Source: a virus. Taken from it: 21,858 nt of DNA. Each line of letters begins with the position of its first letter. Position 1 is the first letter of the stretch. Under the pieces are notes generated by a model that made no database searches, was not told the DNA's origin, and was given only the letters and a program-made list of their open reading frames with translations. Where the stretch lies: positions 1-21,858 of IMG/VR virus record IMGVR_UViG_3300023109_000165, one strand, 5' to 3'. Shown here in pieces: positions 10,401 through 17,563 of the stretch. The translations under genes and the position numbers were made by a program.

Positions 10401-12554
10401 ACAGAAATTAGTTTGAATGGATTTGGATATACAGAACCACCCTCTGTCGTCATTAAAGGCATCGGTAACGGCGCTGGAGGAGCGACAATTGAAACTGAGA
10501 TAGAGATTGATAGTCCTGCTGTTAGAATGGGCGTAGCAGTGGACCAGAGCGGTCTCACAGATTCTACTGTTCCATCACATTTTGAATTTGAGCATCCGGT
10601 ATATCTACAGAATGATACCGAGTATGCTATGGCAATTGAAACTGACTCAACTGATTATGAACTTTGGGTATCTAGACTTGGGGAAGTTGATGTCGCCACA
10701 AGTACTGTTATTACGACACAACCTTCTCTCGGTTCGGTATACAGATCACAAAATGTAGATAACTGGACAGAAGATAATTTTGAAGATGTCAAATTTACTC
10801 TATACAGAGCAGAATTTAATATCGCTAAAACTGCAGAGTTGATATTAACAAATGAATCTTTAGGTTACGAATTGTTGGCCAAGAACCCATTCAATACTAA
10901 CGCTACATCTAACACAAACGCGACTTCAAAACTCTTTAGAAACAACAACAACATTATTCAAGTATCACATAGAGATAATGGATTTGAAACTTCTGGATCT
11001 TCTTATGTTTTCTTCAAAGGTGCTGTCGAAACTGGTGGTGTAACTTCTGATGTTTTAAATAGCAAGTTATTCCAAATTACAAATAGTGGAATTGATACTT
11101 ATAATATCACATCAACTGTTGCCGCTTCTGGAAACATTGAAGGTGGTGGTGAAGTAGTGTATGCTACTTACAATAGAAAATATGAAATTCTATATCCACA
11201 AATTCAATACTTATCATTTACTGGAACTAAATTAAGTTCTTCTATTAAAACAACAAATGTTGTTCCTGTGGATTCCCTGACCAATAATTATACATCATAT
11301 TCACAAACAGATTATGAAAAGACATTTTTAAATGAACCACATTATTTCACGAATCAGAAATTTATTGCTTCGGATATTAATGAGACATTAAACAATGTGA
11401 CTTCCTTATTGTATAAGTTGTCTCTTTCATCTACCGTTTCTTATCTTTCTCCAGTAGTTGATCTTTCTACGGCAAGCGTCAAAACTGTGTCAAACAGAAT
11501 CGAATCTGCTACTGGACAGGAAGATAGATACGGAAGAAGAGACCAAATCATTGAGTTTTACCCAATCTATAAGTTCAATATAGGAAATACTAGTGGCAGT
11601 CAAATTCAAGACAACCAAGCTATCGAAGGATATACTTCAAAAGCAGTTGGCACTATTGCTAAAGTTGAAGGTTCTACAGTTTGGGTGAGACTCAAGACAA
11701 GTCAGTTCTTCAAGAGAGGAGAAAGAGTTACGTTAGGAAATCAACCAACGTTAATTGAAACTGTTAATGGTGTAGTTGTACCAGCTGCTACTATTTCTAC
11801 AAACCCAATTGAAGTATTCCTTGATATTCCAGATTCGGCAACTATGGTTGCAAGAAATCCATCCATAATTTCAGAATCGTATGATAATATTATTACTGGA
11901 ACTGCGGTTATTTGGAATAACAAGACTCAGAAACTAGAAGTTAGAAACGACACACAACCACTAGCAGATGATTTCACAGGAAGAATTACTGACAATGTAA
12001 TATTCAATAGAAATTCTGATGCGAATGATCAACTTGCCGATATCTTTAGAGTAGGAGACTTCTTGAAGTATCCGAATCAAGTAGATGATGAAGCAAGATT
12101 CTTAGAAATTAAAGCAATAACTTATGCCAACGGAATAACATATGTTTCCGACAATACTTCTAAGAACAGTTCTACTGTATCAAAATATGTTACAAAGGAA
12201 GTTGTAATTAACAACCCAGCAACTGCTATTGATGTTCACTTGACATTAAATTCTAAAGATATTAATGATGTTCAAGTTCTTTACAAATTTAAAAAATCTT
12301 CAAGTCAAGAAAACTTTGAAGATGTTAATTGGACATACTTTAATGAAGATGGATCTCCAGATTCACTAGTGATTGCTACTCCAGAAAATACAATTTCTTC
12401 GATAGTAGAAAAACAATCATCTTATCAGGATATTACTTACAGTGTGTCAAATCTCCCAGAGTTCTCATCCTTTGCGGTTAAAATTATTATGAAAGGAGTC
12501 GATCCATCATTTGTTCCCAAGATTCAAGACATTCGAGCAGTAGCAGCATTCTAA
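4437..12554 (+). CDS. Giant DUF4815-domain virion structural protein
   Basis: This 2705-residue protein opens with the signature of the phage DUF4815 family. Residues 10-60 read NPYYEDFDASKNFYKILFRPG, then QTRELTQIQSILQNQVESFG and AFKQGDLVVPG. Family members are virion proteins found next to baseplate genes; their exact place in the particle is not established as far as I know. Residues about 1361-1388 (YTMRDIGKLEKRIERLEYYT...) form a short coiled-coil-like helix. Residues about 1622-1752 are an Ig-like module starting at PVKFVISRLKPNTNISVFLEGRDI. Residues about 1785-2127 are a beta-sandwich-like region from LAQTFKIENYDGGVF to VKFTLYRAEF, carrying a large insert at about 1841-2033 with GSGY-type units. 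The C-terminus ends SFAVKIIMKGVDPSFVPKIQDIRAV. There is no signal peptide or membrane segment. A weak GGCGGA precedes the ATG. A peripheral baseplate or fibre role is inferred from family and context. Confidence 0.88.
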   Translation: MPQKTNLNVNPYYEDFDASKNFYKILFRPGYSIQTRELTQIQSILQNQVESFGKYAFKQGDLVVPGEVGLNTKLDYVKLSSVSEVAINDGNNNIVYKKYDISQLIGSQIRGLSSGVVANVLETKLATDSTADTVYVNYLSSGNSNLDSTFRQGETLEVVDGVNTPLLVVGTDGSVLPTSIQIINPDTDESTPLESPAMGYASAVKVEEGIYFVNGYFVRNEKQLLVIDDYYNNPSAKVGFTIVEQVVTPEEDASLYDNSIGSANYSAPGAHRLKISLTIKKFKLSEATDKNFIQLITVYKGLVQKKVSPTNYSLIEQTLARRTFDESGDYIVNNFSVDIREYAQKDKNGGVYKVDEFGSYNGLTESEASRKMLAGIGPGKAYIRGYEIVNKETKYLEISKARESLSSDNVTLKTKGLPTFNITNTYGSVPLNKEGGDLTAYPYINLFATYNDGSIGLNGTEKSTDHRQTLNKRGTTLSSNDGIKTITINVTNTTTTLASITDGTFANLADLYFIKTRDDSGNALTTGTLKSLSFAKVNKPLLNSNESVLFLELTVVGEKEDIELLMLEYDPGDNNYQRNLFLSAADAAIDNNELGYIIDYSETITPLVGRAKPSNYFLKNRGLGFNSDSDIILSKGKLAEGGDTYNAIFGLSYFDPEFYTKLLLETTPQNNSFGIGKYVVGLTSGAYGVVEGAPSGTYSIGNILFVKTLSGKFTSGESIRDESGVTNKIATDNTISKFIVVNRGLGYADGSTIVINGVEYDAAAAELMRLTNGSFYTIQINNKSALSIEYSQPPSVSVKQPEGAANPSVSAVILPILTRNAVTTYTPQNVKSVTSQYGSGNANIFTADLVTDDQSYAEIKSVTDFTFFGSKGYNFIESTSFNADASILLQQGDVIQFSDESNTLVRAVVQYATQRQGSAKSRVYMDTVLPGNVTNTSIVRLRPRVENANLGTLLFPTGSNQIKKVSSTPEQTNIKYFFRRDFVTTASTSGGTITFAAQLPFGTQRFATFTEENYIITVLDPGDAPNISKGDIVYVDVDSVDISSATDTASGLTSGSISLNLPTTYFGTIPVNGTFPKLKLSATLEVSNAKPRLKTSIENRRIVVTSSGDRVIPFRGTNYDSDVVETISYSDAYKLKYVYEGSATQPPTVDTSGKLISGIDVTDRFTFDNGQRDTVYDVSRIVLKPGKEQTTGQLVIAFDYFEQSQGDFCTIDSYIHEAGVTEDLIPSFNSSVYGIVNLKNLLDFRPKVDSTSFVAGFQDQSSLSESIGKFAGVGSVIAATPAPDLGLEYTMSFSQVQYLDRIDGIFLNKNGNFIVKEGNSSLNPTKPDPIDDAIALFYAYIPAFTQTSKDVRITSVDNRRYTMRDIGKLEKRIERLEYYTTLSILEQQALNMQVKDEIGLDRFKSGFLVDNFESHKSGNLISLDYQCAVDSQQSVLRPQSKEDSLFLKEVNTREDQRFVSGYKKSGDIITLPYTSLNLLGNSFASKTLNPNPFVVLQYVGDATVSPSIDQWYDQSVEPLVVDTNTDLYKIFIAKQDVRESFSSLYNSFVVNWVGSSPSFTSINSLGQINSLESQSSVSNASISSSSNISPQNNDVAKGVQSSIVRGNSVSTSLQFFARSQPVKFVISRLKPNTNISVFLEGRDISRWVNPDLRFTGIAGNSLSAFNGTVTTDNDGNASGLILLPAGFAPRQNATWSGDVDTVDYDTESEEIRVTTGVKTFRFTSSDSDVDKLTVSTYAEVKYYATGILPENPVSVISTKPSFFKANEGVQFVDSNTDNPIRPNPLAQTFKIENYDGGVFTTGIDLYFSKKSNKVPVKVYLTNVDSDKPGKNIIPGTEKILSPFTYIKFFTNGNVYITKGENVTGTTSAASGPVEKIIDKNGVDLVPSSSGRFLLTNEQVYTLVLSNHNGRSFNQNEQLSVPSVTLRNNTEGESGVLTVAKDSGKVSNIRITSTGQNYTNAILTIESPQLPGGSVATAGVEVSDGKLYNTEISLNGFGYTEPPSVVIKGIGNGAGGATIETEIEIDSPAVRMGVAVDQSGLTDSTVPSHFEFEHPVYLQNDTEYAMAIETDSTDYELWVSRLGEVDVATSTVITTQPSLGSVYRSQNVDNWTEDNFEDVKFTLYRAEFNIAKTAELILTNESLGYELLAKNPFNTNATSNTNATSKLFRNNNNIIQVSHRDNGFETSGSSYVFFKGAVETGGVTSDVLNSKLFQITNSGIDTYNITSTVAASGNIEGGGEVVYATYNRKYEILYPQIQYLSFTGTKLSSSIKTTNVVPVDSLTNNYTSYSQTDYEKTFLNEPHYFTNQKFIASDINETLNNVTSLLYKLSLSSTVSYLSPVVDLSTASVKTVSNRIESATGQEDRYGRRDQIIEFYPIYKFNIGNTSGSQIQDNQAIEGYTSKAVGTIAKVEGSTVWVRLKTSQFFKRGERVTLGNQPTLIETVNGVVVPAATISTNPIEVFLDIPDSATMVARNPSIISESYDNIITGTAVIWNNKTQKLEVRNDTQPLADDFTGRITDNVIFNRNSDANDQLADIFRVGDFLKYPNQVDDEARFLEIKAITYANGITYVSDNTSKNSSTVSKYVTKEVVINNPATAIDVHLTLNSKDINDVQVLYKFKKSSSQENFEDVNWTYFNEDGSPDSLVIATPENTISSIVEKQSSYQDITYSVSNLPEFSSFAVKIIMKGVDPSFVPKIQDIRAVAAF
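10257..10500 (+). repeat. GSGY-type beta modules inside the DUF4815 protein
   Basis: Two degenerate units are visible: 'SGKVSNIRITSTGQNYTNAIL', then 'DGKLYNTEISLNGFGYTEPP' followed by VVIKGIGNGAGGATI. They follow the pattern G-x-V/L-x-x-I-x-I-x-x-x-G-x-x-Y-T-x-x-P-x-V-x-I-x-G-G/N-G-x-G-A. Units of the same kind occur in the other large genes of this window. Confidence 0.65.
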
Positions 12555-12563
12555 TTTCCGCAT

Positions 12564-12770
12564 ATGAGTTATATTAAAGTAGAAGGTCATGATGGTCTCG
12601 TCAGAGATGAGACCACAGGTGCCATCATCAGTTTGGACGATTCTGCCATAGAATCTAGACGCAAATCAAAACACCTTGGTTCCGCGTTAGAAGACATAAA
12701 TATGTTGAAGGATGAAGTCTCTGAAATCAAATCCCTACTTAGAGAGCTAATAAAAAATGCCAGCAATTAA
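12564..12770 (+). CDS. Small coiled-coil virion-associated protein
   Basis: This 68-residue protein starts MSYIKVEGHDGLVRDETTGA and ends in a helix. From residue 38 hydrophobic residues keep an unbroken 3-4 heptad spacing (L38, A41, I45, L48, V52, I55, L59, L62), predicting a parallel coiled coil, probably dimeric or trimeric. Small genes of this form ('KVEGHD.LVRD..T.AI' plus a C-terminal coil) sit among structural genes in cyanomyoviruses, but I know of no assigned function. The ATG lies 9 bases after the stop of the giant gene with no clear ribosome binding site. The last 14 bases overlap the next gene, suggesting coupled translation. A trimeric coil next to fibre proteins might be an assembly adaptor; that is inference. 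Confidence 0.8.
   Translation: MSYIKVEGHDGLVRDETTGAIISLDDSAIESRRKSKHLGSALEDINMLKDEVSEIKSLLRELIKNASN
12695..12702 (+). promoter_or_regulatory. Possible internal late promoter ahead of the 1433-residue protein
   Basis: CATAAATA lies inside the small coiled-coil gene, 54 bases before the ATG at 12757. It fits the NATAAATA late motif of T4-like cyanophages but not the strict T4 octamer. It could give the downstream fibre genes extra transcription, or be chance in AT-rich coding DNA. Confidence 0.3.
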
Positions 12771-15700
12771 TGTCGCTAGAACAGATACCTTTGAACAACA
12801 AAGGAATAAAATTAATGATATTGGATCTCAAGTATTCAACATTGCCGCTGGTGGTTCCGATTTATCCACAGGAAATTTAAAACTTGGAGATGGATCTAAA
12901 AATATACCATCATTATCTTTTATAAGCGATAATTCTCTTGGTTTATTTAAGTCAGATTTAAATATTCTTTCTTTTGTTTCTGGATCAAGAAAGATCTTTG
13001 AATATTCAAGTTCTCAAGTTAGTTCTTATAATGATTTTTATGTCATTAAGAATGAATTAGATACTGCAGGAACTATAATTTCTTCCTCAGGAACTGGTTA
13101 TGGATCAGGAACATATACAGCAGTTCCTCTTACTGGTGGTAGTGGTAGTGGATCAGAATCTACAATTGTAGTAGAATCATTTTTAGGTTCGATAACTACA
13201 AATGCTACTGGATTGAAATCTGGTCAATATTTTACTATTCCACTTGTTGGTGGATCTGCACCAGAAAAATCTACGACGGTCAATTTTACAGTTCCAAATA
13301 TCCTAGGATCTATAAGTAATGCTGGAAGTGGATATACTGAAAATAGTTATGATGGGGTAAGTCTTACCGGAGGAAATGGTTCTGGAGCTCAAGCAACGGT
13401 AGTTGTAGATAACACGGGAGTTGTCACAGGAATTACAATTTCGGCATCTGGTTCTGGGTATTTGAATGGGGATGTGCTTGCTCCAGATACCAGCACAATG
13501 ACTTATGTCGATGAAAGTGATATTACTCAAACAAGTGGAGGACTTGGAGCAACATATGTGATTTCAAATGATCCAAGTAGTATTGACACATCAACCCTAA
13601 CTTTTTTATCTAAAGGAGATGGATATCTTGTAGGGGAAGTTCTCAGTCTCAATATAGAAGTAACTGGGGTTACATTAACAATTACTGAGGAAGAGGGTGA
13701 GCCTTCCAGTCAAATTATTATAACAGAAGCACAATATAATCAATTTACTAATGGTTCTACTATAACGAAAACTGGCGGAACTGGTGTTCTTGCTGCCAAT
13801 ACAACAATTACTTTAAGTATTGATGGAGACAGTGGAAATTACATTTTATCGTTATCTGATCAACCAACAACTGCTGGTTCTATTACAGTAACAATAACTC
13901 CGCCATATGGAGAACCAGCAACAAATCTTCAGTATACAATTTCATCTTTAGGATCTGTTGGATCAGTTACTATAACAGATGGTGGAGTTGGATATGCGGT
14001 AGGTGACGTTGTATCCACAAATCCAGCAAACTTAATTCAGAGTATTAGTTATGCTGCTACTAGCATTGCCGTACAAGAATTAACTTTCAATCCAGCAATT
14101 GCTCTTGGTGCATTAACCACATCAGATCAAGTTCAAGTACAAGGAGGAGTAATTGAAGACACAGAAGTTACTACTGCTTCTACAGGAGGAACTGCTGATG
14201 CTTCAGTAGGGGGTGTAGCACCAACCTCAACATCAGGAAATGGTGTTGGGGGATTGTTTGATGTCTCTTTTGATGAAAATGGTGTTGTAATTTCTGCTAG
14301 CATTTCAGTAGATGATGCTGGATATAACTACCAAACAAATGATACCGTAACATTAAGTGGTGCTTCTATTGGGGCGACTGGTAATACTTTGATTACCGTA
14401 ACAGCTGTATCGTCTGATGGAGCATTAGTTGATGTATTAGAAGTTGTTGATAATGGTTCAAATATTACTTCTATAGTTGTTGCTGATGGAGGATCATTCC
14501 AAGATACAAATTTAGTAAAAGATAGTACAAATGCATACCCACTCAGTGCTGTAGGATCCCAAAATAGATATCAAATTGATGGTGTTACCACACCAGATCT
14601 AACTTTCTATGTTGGTGACACAATTGAAATCACATATCCAAGTGATCACCCATTTACACTAAGTGCTTTTAGGGATGGAATATACTCCCCGAGTCTAGTG
14701 TCTTCGGTATCTGGATCAGTAACTGCAGGATCTGCAGTTATGACATTAACTTCCAGCACAGGCATTCTACCAGGAATGGTCGTAACTGCTACTGGTGCGG
14801 GAGCGATTCCATCATCTTTAATTGTTATCAGTGTAGACGGACCAACTCAGGTTACATTGTCTGGAAATGCCACAGTTACTGGAGCACTTACAGCGAATTT
14901 CTCTGGTGGTGAATATACAGAAGGAGTGTCCAGAGTAGGAACAGTCCTATCTATTAATATTACTGAAAACACCCCCACTACATTATACTACTATTGTACC
15001 AGTCATCCTAACATGGGTGGGGCAGATAATCAAGAAGCATCTATTACTATCAACAGTAATAACCCAAGAACATTTGGTTCTGGTTTAGTTCTTAATGTAT
15101 CTAGCATAACATCAACAAATATTTTTAATACAGATGTAGAAAATTCATCTGTATCAATTCCTACAATAGTAAGTTCCCAAGTAAATGGAGTAAATCAAAC
15201 TCTCACAGGAACTTTAACGGCAGCTAGTATTATAGCAACAGAGATTGCTGTACCAGAAATTAATTCTGCTGCGGATATTGTAGTTACTGCTGTCGATGAT
15301 TTAACTTTAAGTTCTACCAATATTACATTTAAAGATAAAATTGCCATAGACACTGATGGCAATATTGATAGTGCTGGATATTTCAAAACAACTTCTTACG
15401 CAGAATTTAACGAAAAATTACATTTAGAAGAAGATACAATTTCATCAAAAGCTGGTTACGATATTAATATCATACCAGCAGTAGATCAAGTAGTAAAAAT
15501 TCCAACAACTACGTCTTTAAATATTCCTTTCGGTACTACAGCAGAGAGACCAACATTATTGGCGGAAAATGGATCTATCAGATTCAACACAGAAAGTCAG
15601 CAGTATGAAGGTTACAACGCAACAACAACTGCATGGTCTTCTCTTGGAGGTGTCAGAGACCAAGACGGTAACACCTATATTAAAGCAGAGGAAACTGTTG

Positions 15701-17058
15701 GCGCAAACGACAATACTTTATATTTTATTAATGATAATATTAACACTGTAAACGTTACACCAAATTCTTTAGAATTTGTGAATGTGAAGAAGCAAAGTTC
15801 TATTAATACGGCAGCGCCAAATTTTGTTAACTGGAATGCAAATACTCCTGTTGTTGCTGGAGATTATTTGAAGTGGAAGAATAACTTATACGAAGTTATT
15901 GTAGACGGTACTACAGGCGGACCAGGATCACCTCCAGTTGATATATCAGGAAATAATTTTTTAAATGGCAATGCCACACTAGTTTATAGTCAATTAGCTG
16001 TAGCACCTATTGTATTTGAAGATATTGAAGAGGTTAGAATTGATCCAACAGGTTCTAGTCCTATTGTCATTAACAATGACTTAAAACTTTCAGAAAATAT
16101 AATCTCTTCTGTTATCAGTGATATTTTAATAGCGCCAAACAGTGGCAAAAAAGTAAAAATTGATACTAATACAACACTGGTTCTTCCATCTGGAGCGGAT
16201 GCTGATAGGGGATCACCTGATCAGGGTTCTGTTCGTTTCAATACATCTGCTCTTCAGTTTGAAGGTTATGATGGAGTCAACTGGGGTTCTCTTGGTGGCG
16301 TCAAAGACGTTGATCAGAATACTTATATTATACCAGAACTTTCTCCAGGATCAAATGAAAATATTTTATATTTTTATAATGACAATAACAATACGTTAAG
16401 ACTCACAGCAACAGCACTTGATTTTGACACAGTTGATACTATCAGATCTGTAACCAGTAATGAGTTTGAACTAACTTCATCTCTTCTAACACTTGATAAT
16501 GCATCAACAACTATTGATAACACTGATACGACAAAAACATTTATTCATAGTAATAAACCAGCATTAGAGTTAGGTCTGTCATCTGGATTAAATGTCGATC
16601 CAATTTTAAGATTCCAAGACACTGGTGATATTTTTTATAATATTGGATTTGGTACTGGAGTGTATGATGGTGTTAAAATTTTTGATTCTGAACTAAAAGA
16701 ATTTGAATTAGCAGATTATATAATTTCAACTAAAAAAATTACTTTAGTCAAAGGTTCATCTGAAATTGGAAGTGCTGTTCTTTACAGTACAGTTACTGCT
16801 AATGGTTGCCGTTGTACAATTCTTTCAAAGAATACTGCAACAGGAAATAAGTCGATGATGGAATATGGAATTATCAATAAAAGCACTACCGACATTTACA
16901 ATAACGAATACGGTGGTCTAAATAGTTCTCAGGATGGTTTCACAACTACATTTGATTTTACTGATGAAAATGAAGTACGTGCAACTGTAACTTTAACCAA
17001 TGATCATTTAGTTGGTAGTTCCGTAGAATTTACTGTAGTCACACACGCCCTCAAGTAA
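12757..17058 (+). CDS. Tail-fibre-like structural protein with GSGY repeats and a cupredoxin-like domain
   Basis: This 1433-residue protein begins MPAINVARTDTFEQQRNKIND, followed by a short conserved-looking head (AAGGSDLSTGNLKLGDG) that probably anchors it in the particle. Residues about 104-590 are glycine-rich beta repeats of the GSGY type. Residues about 603-765 resemble a cupredoxin: FYVGDTIEITYPSDHPFTL, then YYYCTSHPNMGG, split by an inserted beta module at about 649-715. Residues 888-1008 and 1109-1227 are two copies of a tail-fibre module (SIRFNT..QQYEGYN...WSSLGGV and SVRFNT..LQFEGYD...WGSLGGV). Residues about 1330-1433 form a separate C-terminal domain ending in VEFTVVTHALK. The ATG at 12757 lies inside the preceding gene (14-base overlap), and no strong ribosome binding site is visible. 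A host-contact fibre or baseplate appendage is the best reading. It has no visible homology to T4 gp10, gp12 or gp37. Confidence 0.85.
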   Translation: MPAINVARTDTFEQQRNKINDIGSQVFNIAAGGSDLSTGNLKLGDGSKNIPSLSFISDNSLGLFKSDLNILSFVSGSRKIFEYSSSQVSSYNDFYVIKNELDTAGTIISSSGTGYGSGTYTAVPLTGGSGSGSESTIVVESFLGSITTNATGLKSGQYFTIPLVGGSAPEKSTTVNFTVPNILGSISNAGSGYTENSYDGVSLTGGNGSGAQATVVVDNTGVVTGITISASGSGYLNGDVLAPDTSTMTYVDESDITQTSGGLGATYVISNDPSSIDTSTLTFLSKGDGYLVGEVLSLNIEVTGVTLTITEEEGEPSSQIIITEAQYNQFTNGSTITKTGGTGVLAANTTITLSIDGDSGNYILSLSDQPTTAGSITVTITPPYGEPATNLQYTISSLGSVGSVTITDGGVGYAVGDVVSTNPANLIQSISYAATSIAVQELTFNPAIALGALTTSDQVQVQGGVIEDTEVTTASTGGTADASVGGVAPTSTSGNGVGGLFDVSFDENGVVISASISVDDAGYNYQTNDTVTLSGASIGATGNTLITVTAVSSDGALVDVLEVVDNGSNITSIVVADGGSFQDTNLVKDSTNAYPLSAVGSQNRYQIDGVTTPDLTFYVGDTIEITYPSDHPFTLSAFRDGIYSPSLVSSVSGSVTAGSAVMTLTSSTGILPGMVVTATGAGAIPSSLIVISVDGPTQVTLSGNATVTGALTANFSGGEYTEGVSRVGTVLSINITENTPTTLYYYCTSHPNMGGADNQEASITINSNNPRTFGSGLVLNVSSITSTNIFNTDVENSSVSIPTIVSSQVNGVNQTLTGTLTAASIIATEIAVPEINSAADIVVTAVDDLTLSSTNITFKDKIAIDTDGNIDSAGYFKTTSYAEFNEKLHLEEDTISSKAGYDINIIPAVDQVVKIPTTTSLNIPFGTTAERPTLLAENGSIRFNTESQQYEGYNATTTAWSSLGGVRDQDGNTYIKAEETVGANDNTLYFINDNINTVNVTPNSLEFVNVKKQSSINTAAPNFVNWNANTPVVAGDYLKWKNNLYEVIVDGTTGGPGSPPVDISGNNFLNGNATLVYSQLAVAPIVFEDIEEVRIDPTGSSPIVINNDLKLSENIISSVISDILIAPNSGKKVKIDTNTTLVLPSGADADRGSPDQGSVRFNTSALQFEGYDGVNWGSLGGVKDVDQNTYIIPELSPGSNENILYFYNDNNNTLRLTATALDFDTVDTIRSVTSNEFELTSSLLTLDNASTTIDNTDTTKTFIHSNKPALELGLSSGLNVDPILRFQDTGDIFYNIGFGTGVYDGVKIFDSELKEFELADYIISTKKITLVKGSSEIGSAVLYSTVTANGCRCTILSKNTATGNKSMMEYGIINKSTTDIYNNEYGGLNSSQDGFTTTFDFTDENEVRATVTLTNDHLVGSSVEFTVVTHALK
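13066..13488 (+). repeat. Tandem GSGY-type beta repeats in the fibre-like protein
   Basis: Four consecutive units of about 35 residues read roughly G-T/S-I-x-x-x-G-S/T-G-Y-x-x-x-x-Y-x-x-V-x-L-T-G-G-x-G-S-G-A. Clear anchors are SSGTGYGSGTYTAVPLTGG, NAGSGYTENSYDGVSLTGG and ASGSGYLNGDVL; one unit is degenerate. Weaker units (GDGYLVGEVL, GGVGYAVGDVV, DAGYNYQTNDTVTL) continue to about 14520. Confidence 0.75.
14563..15051 (+). other. Cupredoxin-like domain with candidate type-1 copper ligands, split by an inserted module
   Basis: These bases encode residues 603-765 of the 1433-residue protein. A strand pair FYVGDTIEITYPSDHPFTL supplies His631. The loop YYYCTSHPNMGG supplies Cys747, His750 and Met753. 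His, Cys, His, Met is the ligand order of type-1 copper proteins, and C-x2-H-x2-M is the spacing in amicyanin. Between His631 and Cys747 lie 115 residues. About 67 of them (649-715, bases 14701-14901) look like a separate beta module (VTAGSAVMTLTSSTGILPGM), and removing it leaves a cupredoxin-like distance. Related domains occur in other marine phage proteins. Metal binding is not shown by sequence alone. Confidence 0.6.
15418..15780 (+). repeat. Tail-fibre repeat module, copy 1
   Basis: This encodes residues 888-1008 of the fibre-like protein, from LHLEEDTISS through VKIPTTTSLNIP, GSIRFNTESQQYEGYN, WSSLGGVRDQDGNTYIKAE to LYFINDNINT. It matches copy 2 at 16081-16437 over its whole length. The 'SIRFNT..xxFEGY....W..LGG' core is widespread in phage tail fibres. 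Confidence 0.75.
16081..16437 (+). repeat. Tail-fibre repeat module, copy 2
   Basis: This encodes residues 1109-1227, from LKLSENIISS through VKIDTNTTLVLP, GSVRFNTSALQFEGYD, WGSLGGVKDVDQNTYIIPE to LYFYNDNNNT. It is a clear but diverged duplicate of the module at 15418-15780. A 100-residue linker (15781-16080) containing YLKWKNNLYEVIVDGTTGG separates the two. Confidence 0.75.
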
Positions 17059-17059
17059 A

Positions 17060-17560
17060 ATGCCTGTTAATTTAAGAGAGTTTGATTCACTTGGTGGATT
17101 TTCTATTAATCAAACAACAATAATTGATAAAGATAAAAACGCTAAAGAATTAAATTCTTTAGAAATAAAAAATTCTTTTTATACCGATTCCAACGCAACA
17201 AAATATATTTTGCGTGGAGCTAACAGTGGTTCATTACAATTAGATGATGTTGGAACATTAATTAATATTGAAAATAATACGATAAATTTTATTACTGGTC
17301 AGATTATTGCTGTAAATCCCAACGGAACATTATTCGCAAAAAAATTAGAAAGTGCTGTATTTTGTAATGGATCCGGTGCGGTATCTATTTCGTCAACTTT
17401 AGAGACAACTATAAAAGATGATATTCCCGAAGGAGAAACTTGGGATGTTGTTCCTTTAGGGTCGGTAAATAATTTCACATATAATACTACAAGAGCAGGA
17501 ACAACATCAAATATTAAATGGATTGCTATGACAGATGTTGTATCTATCGCATGGTCGTAA
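17060..17560 (+). CDS. Small structural protein of unknown function
   Basis: This 166-residue protein (MPVNLREFDSLGGFSINQTT...) starts one base after the stop of the 1433-residue gene, so its translation is probably coupled. It is Asn/Thr/Ser/Ile-rich and looks all-beta from about residue 45 on (YILRGANSGSLQLDDVGTLI). It has a single Cys (position 98), no membrane segment and a hydrophobic C-terminus (IKWIAMTDVVSIAWS). I recognise no known domain. Its size, composition and place between two fibre-like genes suggest a minor virion protein or fibre cap, which is inference. The frame is intact, and no competing frame gives a better protein. Confidence 0.75.
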   Translation: MPVNLREFDSLGGFSINQTTIIDKDKNAKELNSLEIKNSFYTDSNATKYILRGANSGSLQLDDVGTLINIENNTINFITGQIIAVNPNGTLFAKKLESAVFCNGSGAVSISSTLETTIKDDIPEGETWDVVPLGSVNNFTYNTTRAGTTSNIKWIAMTDVVSIAWS

Positions 17561-17563
17561 TTC

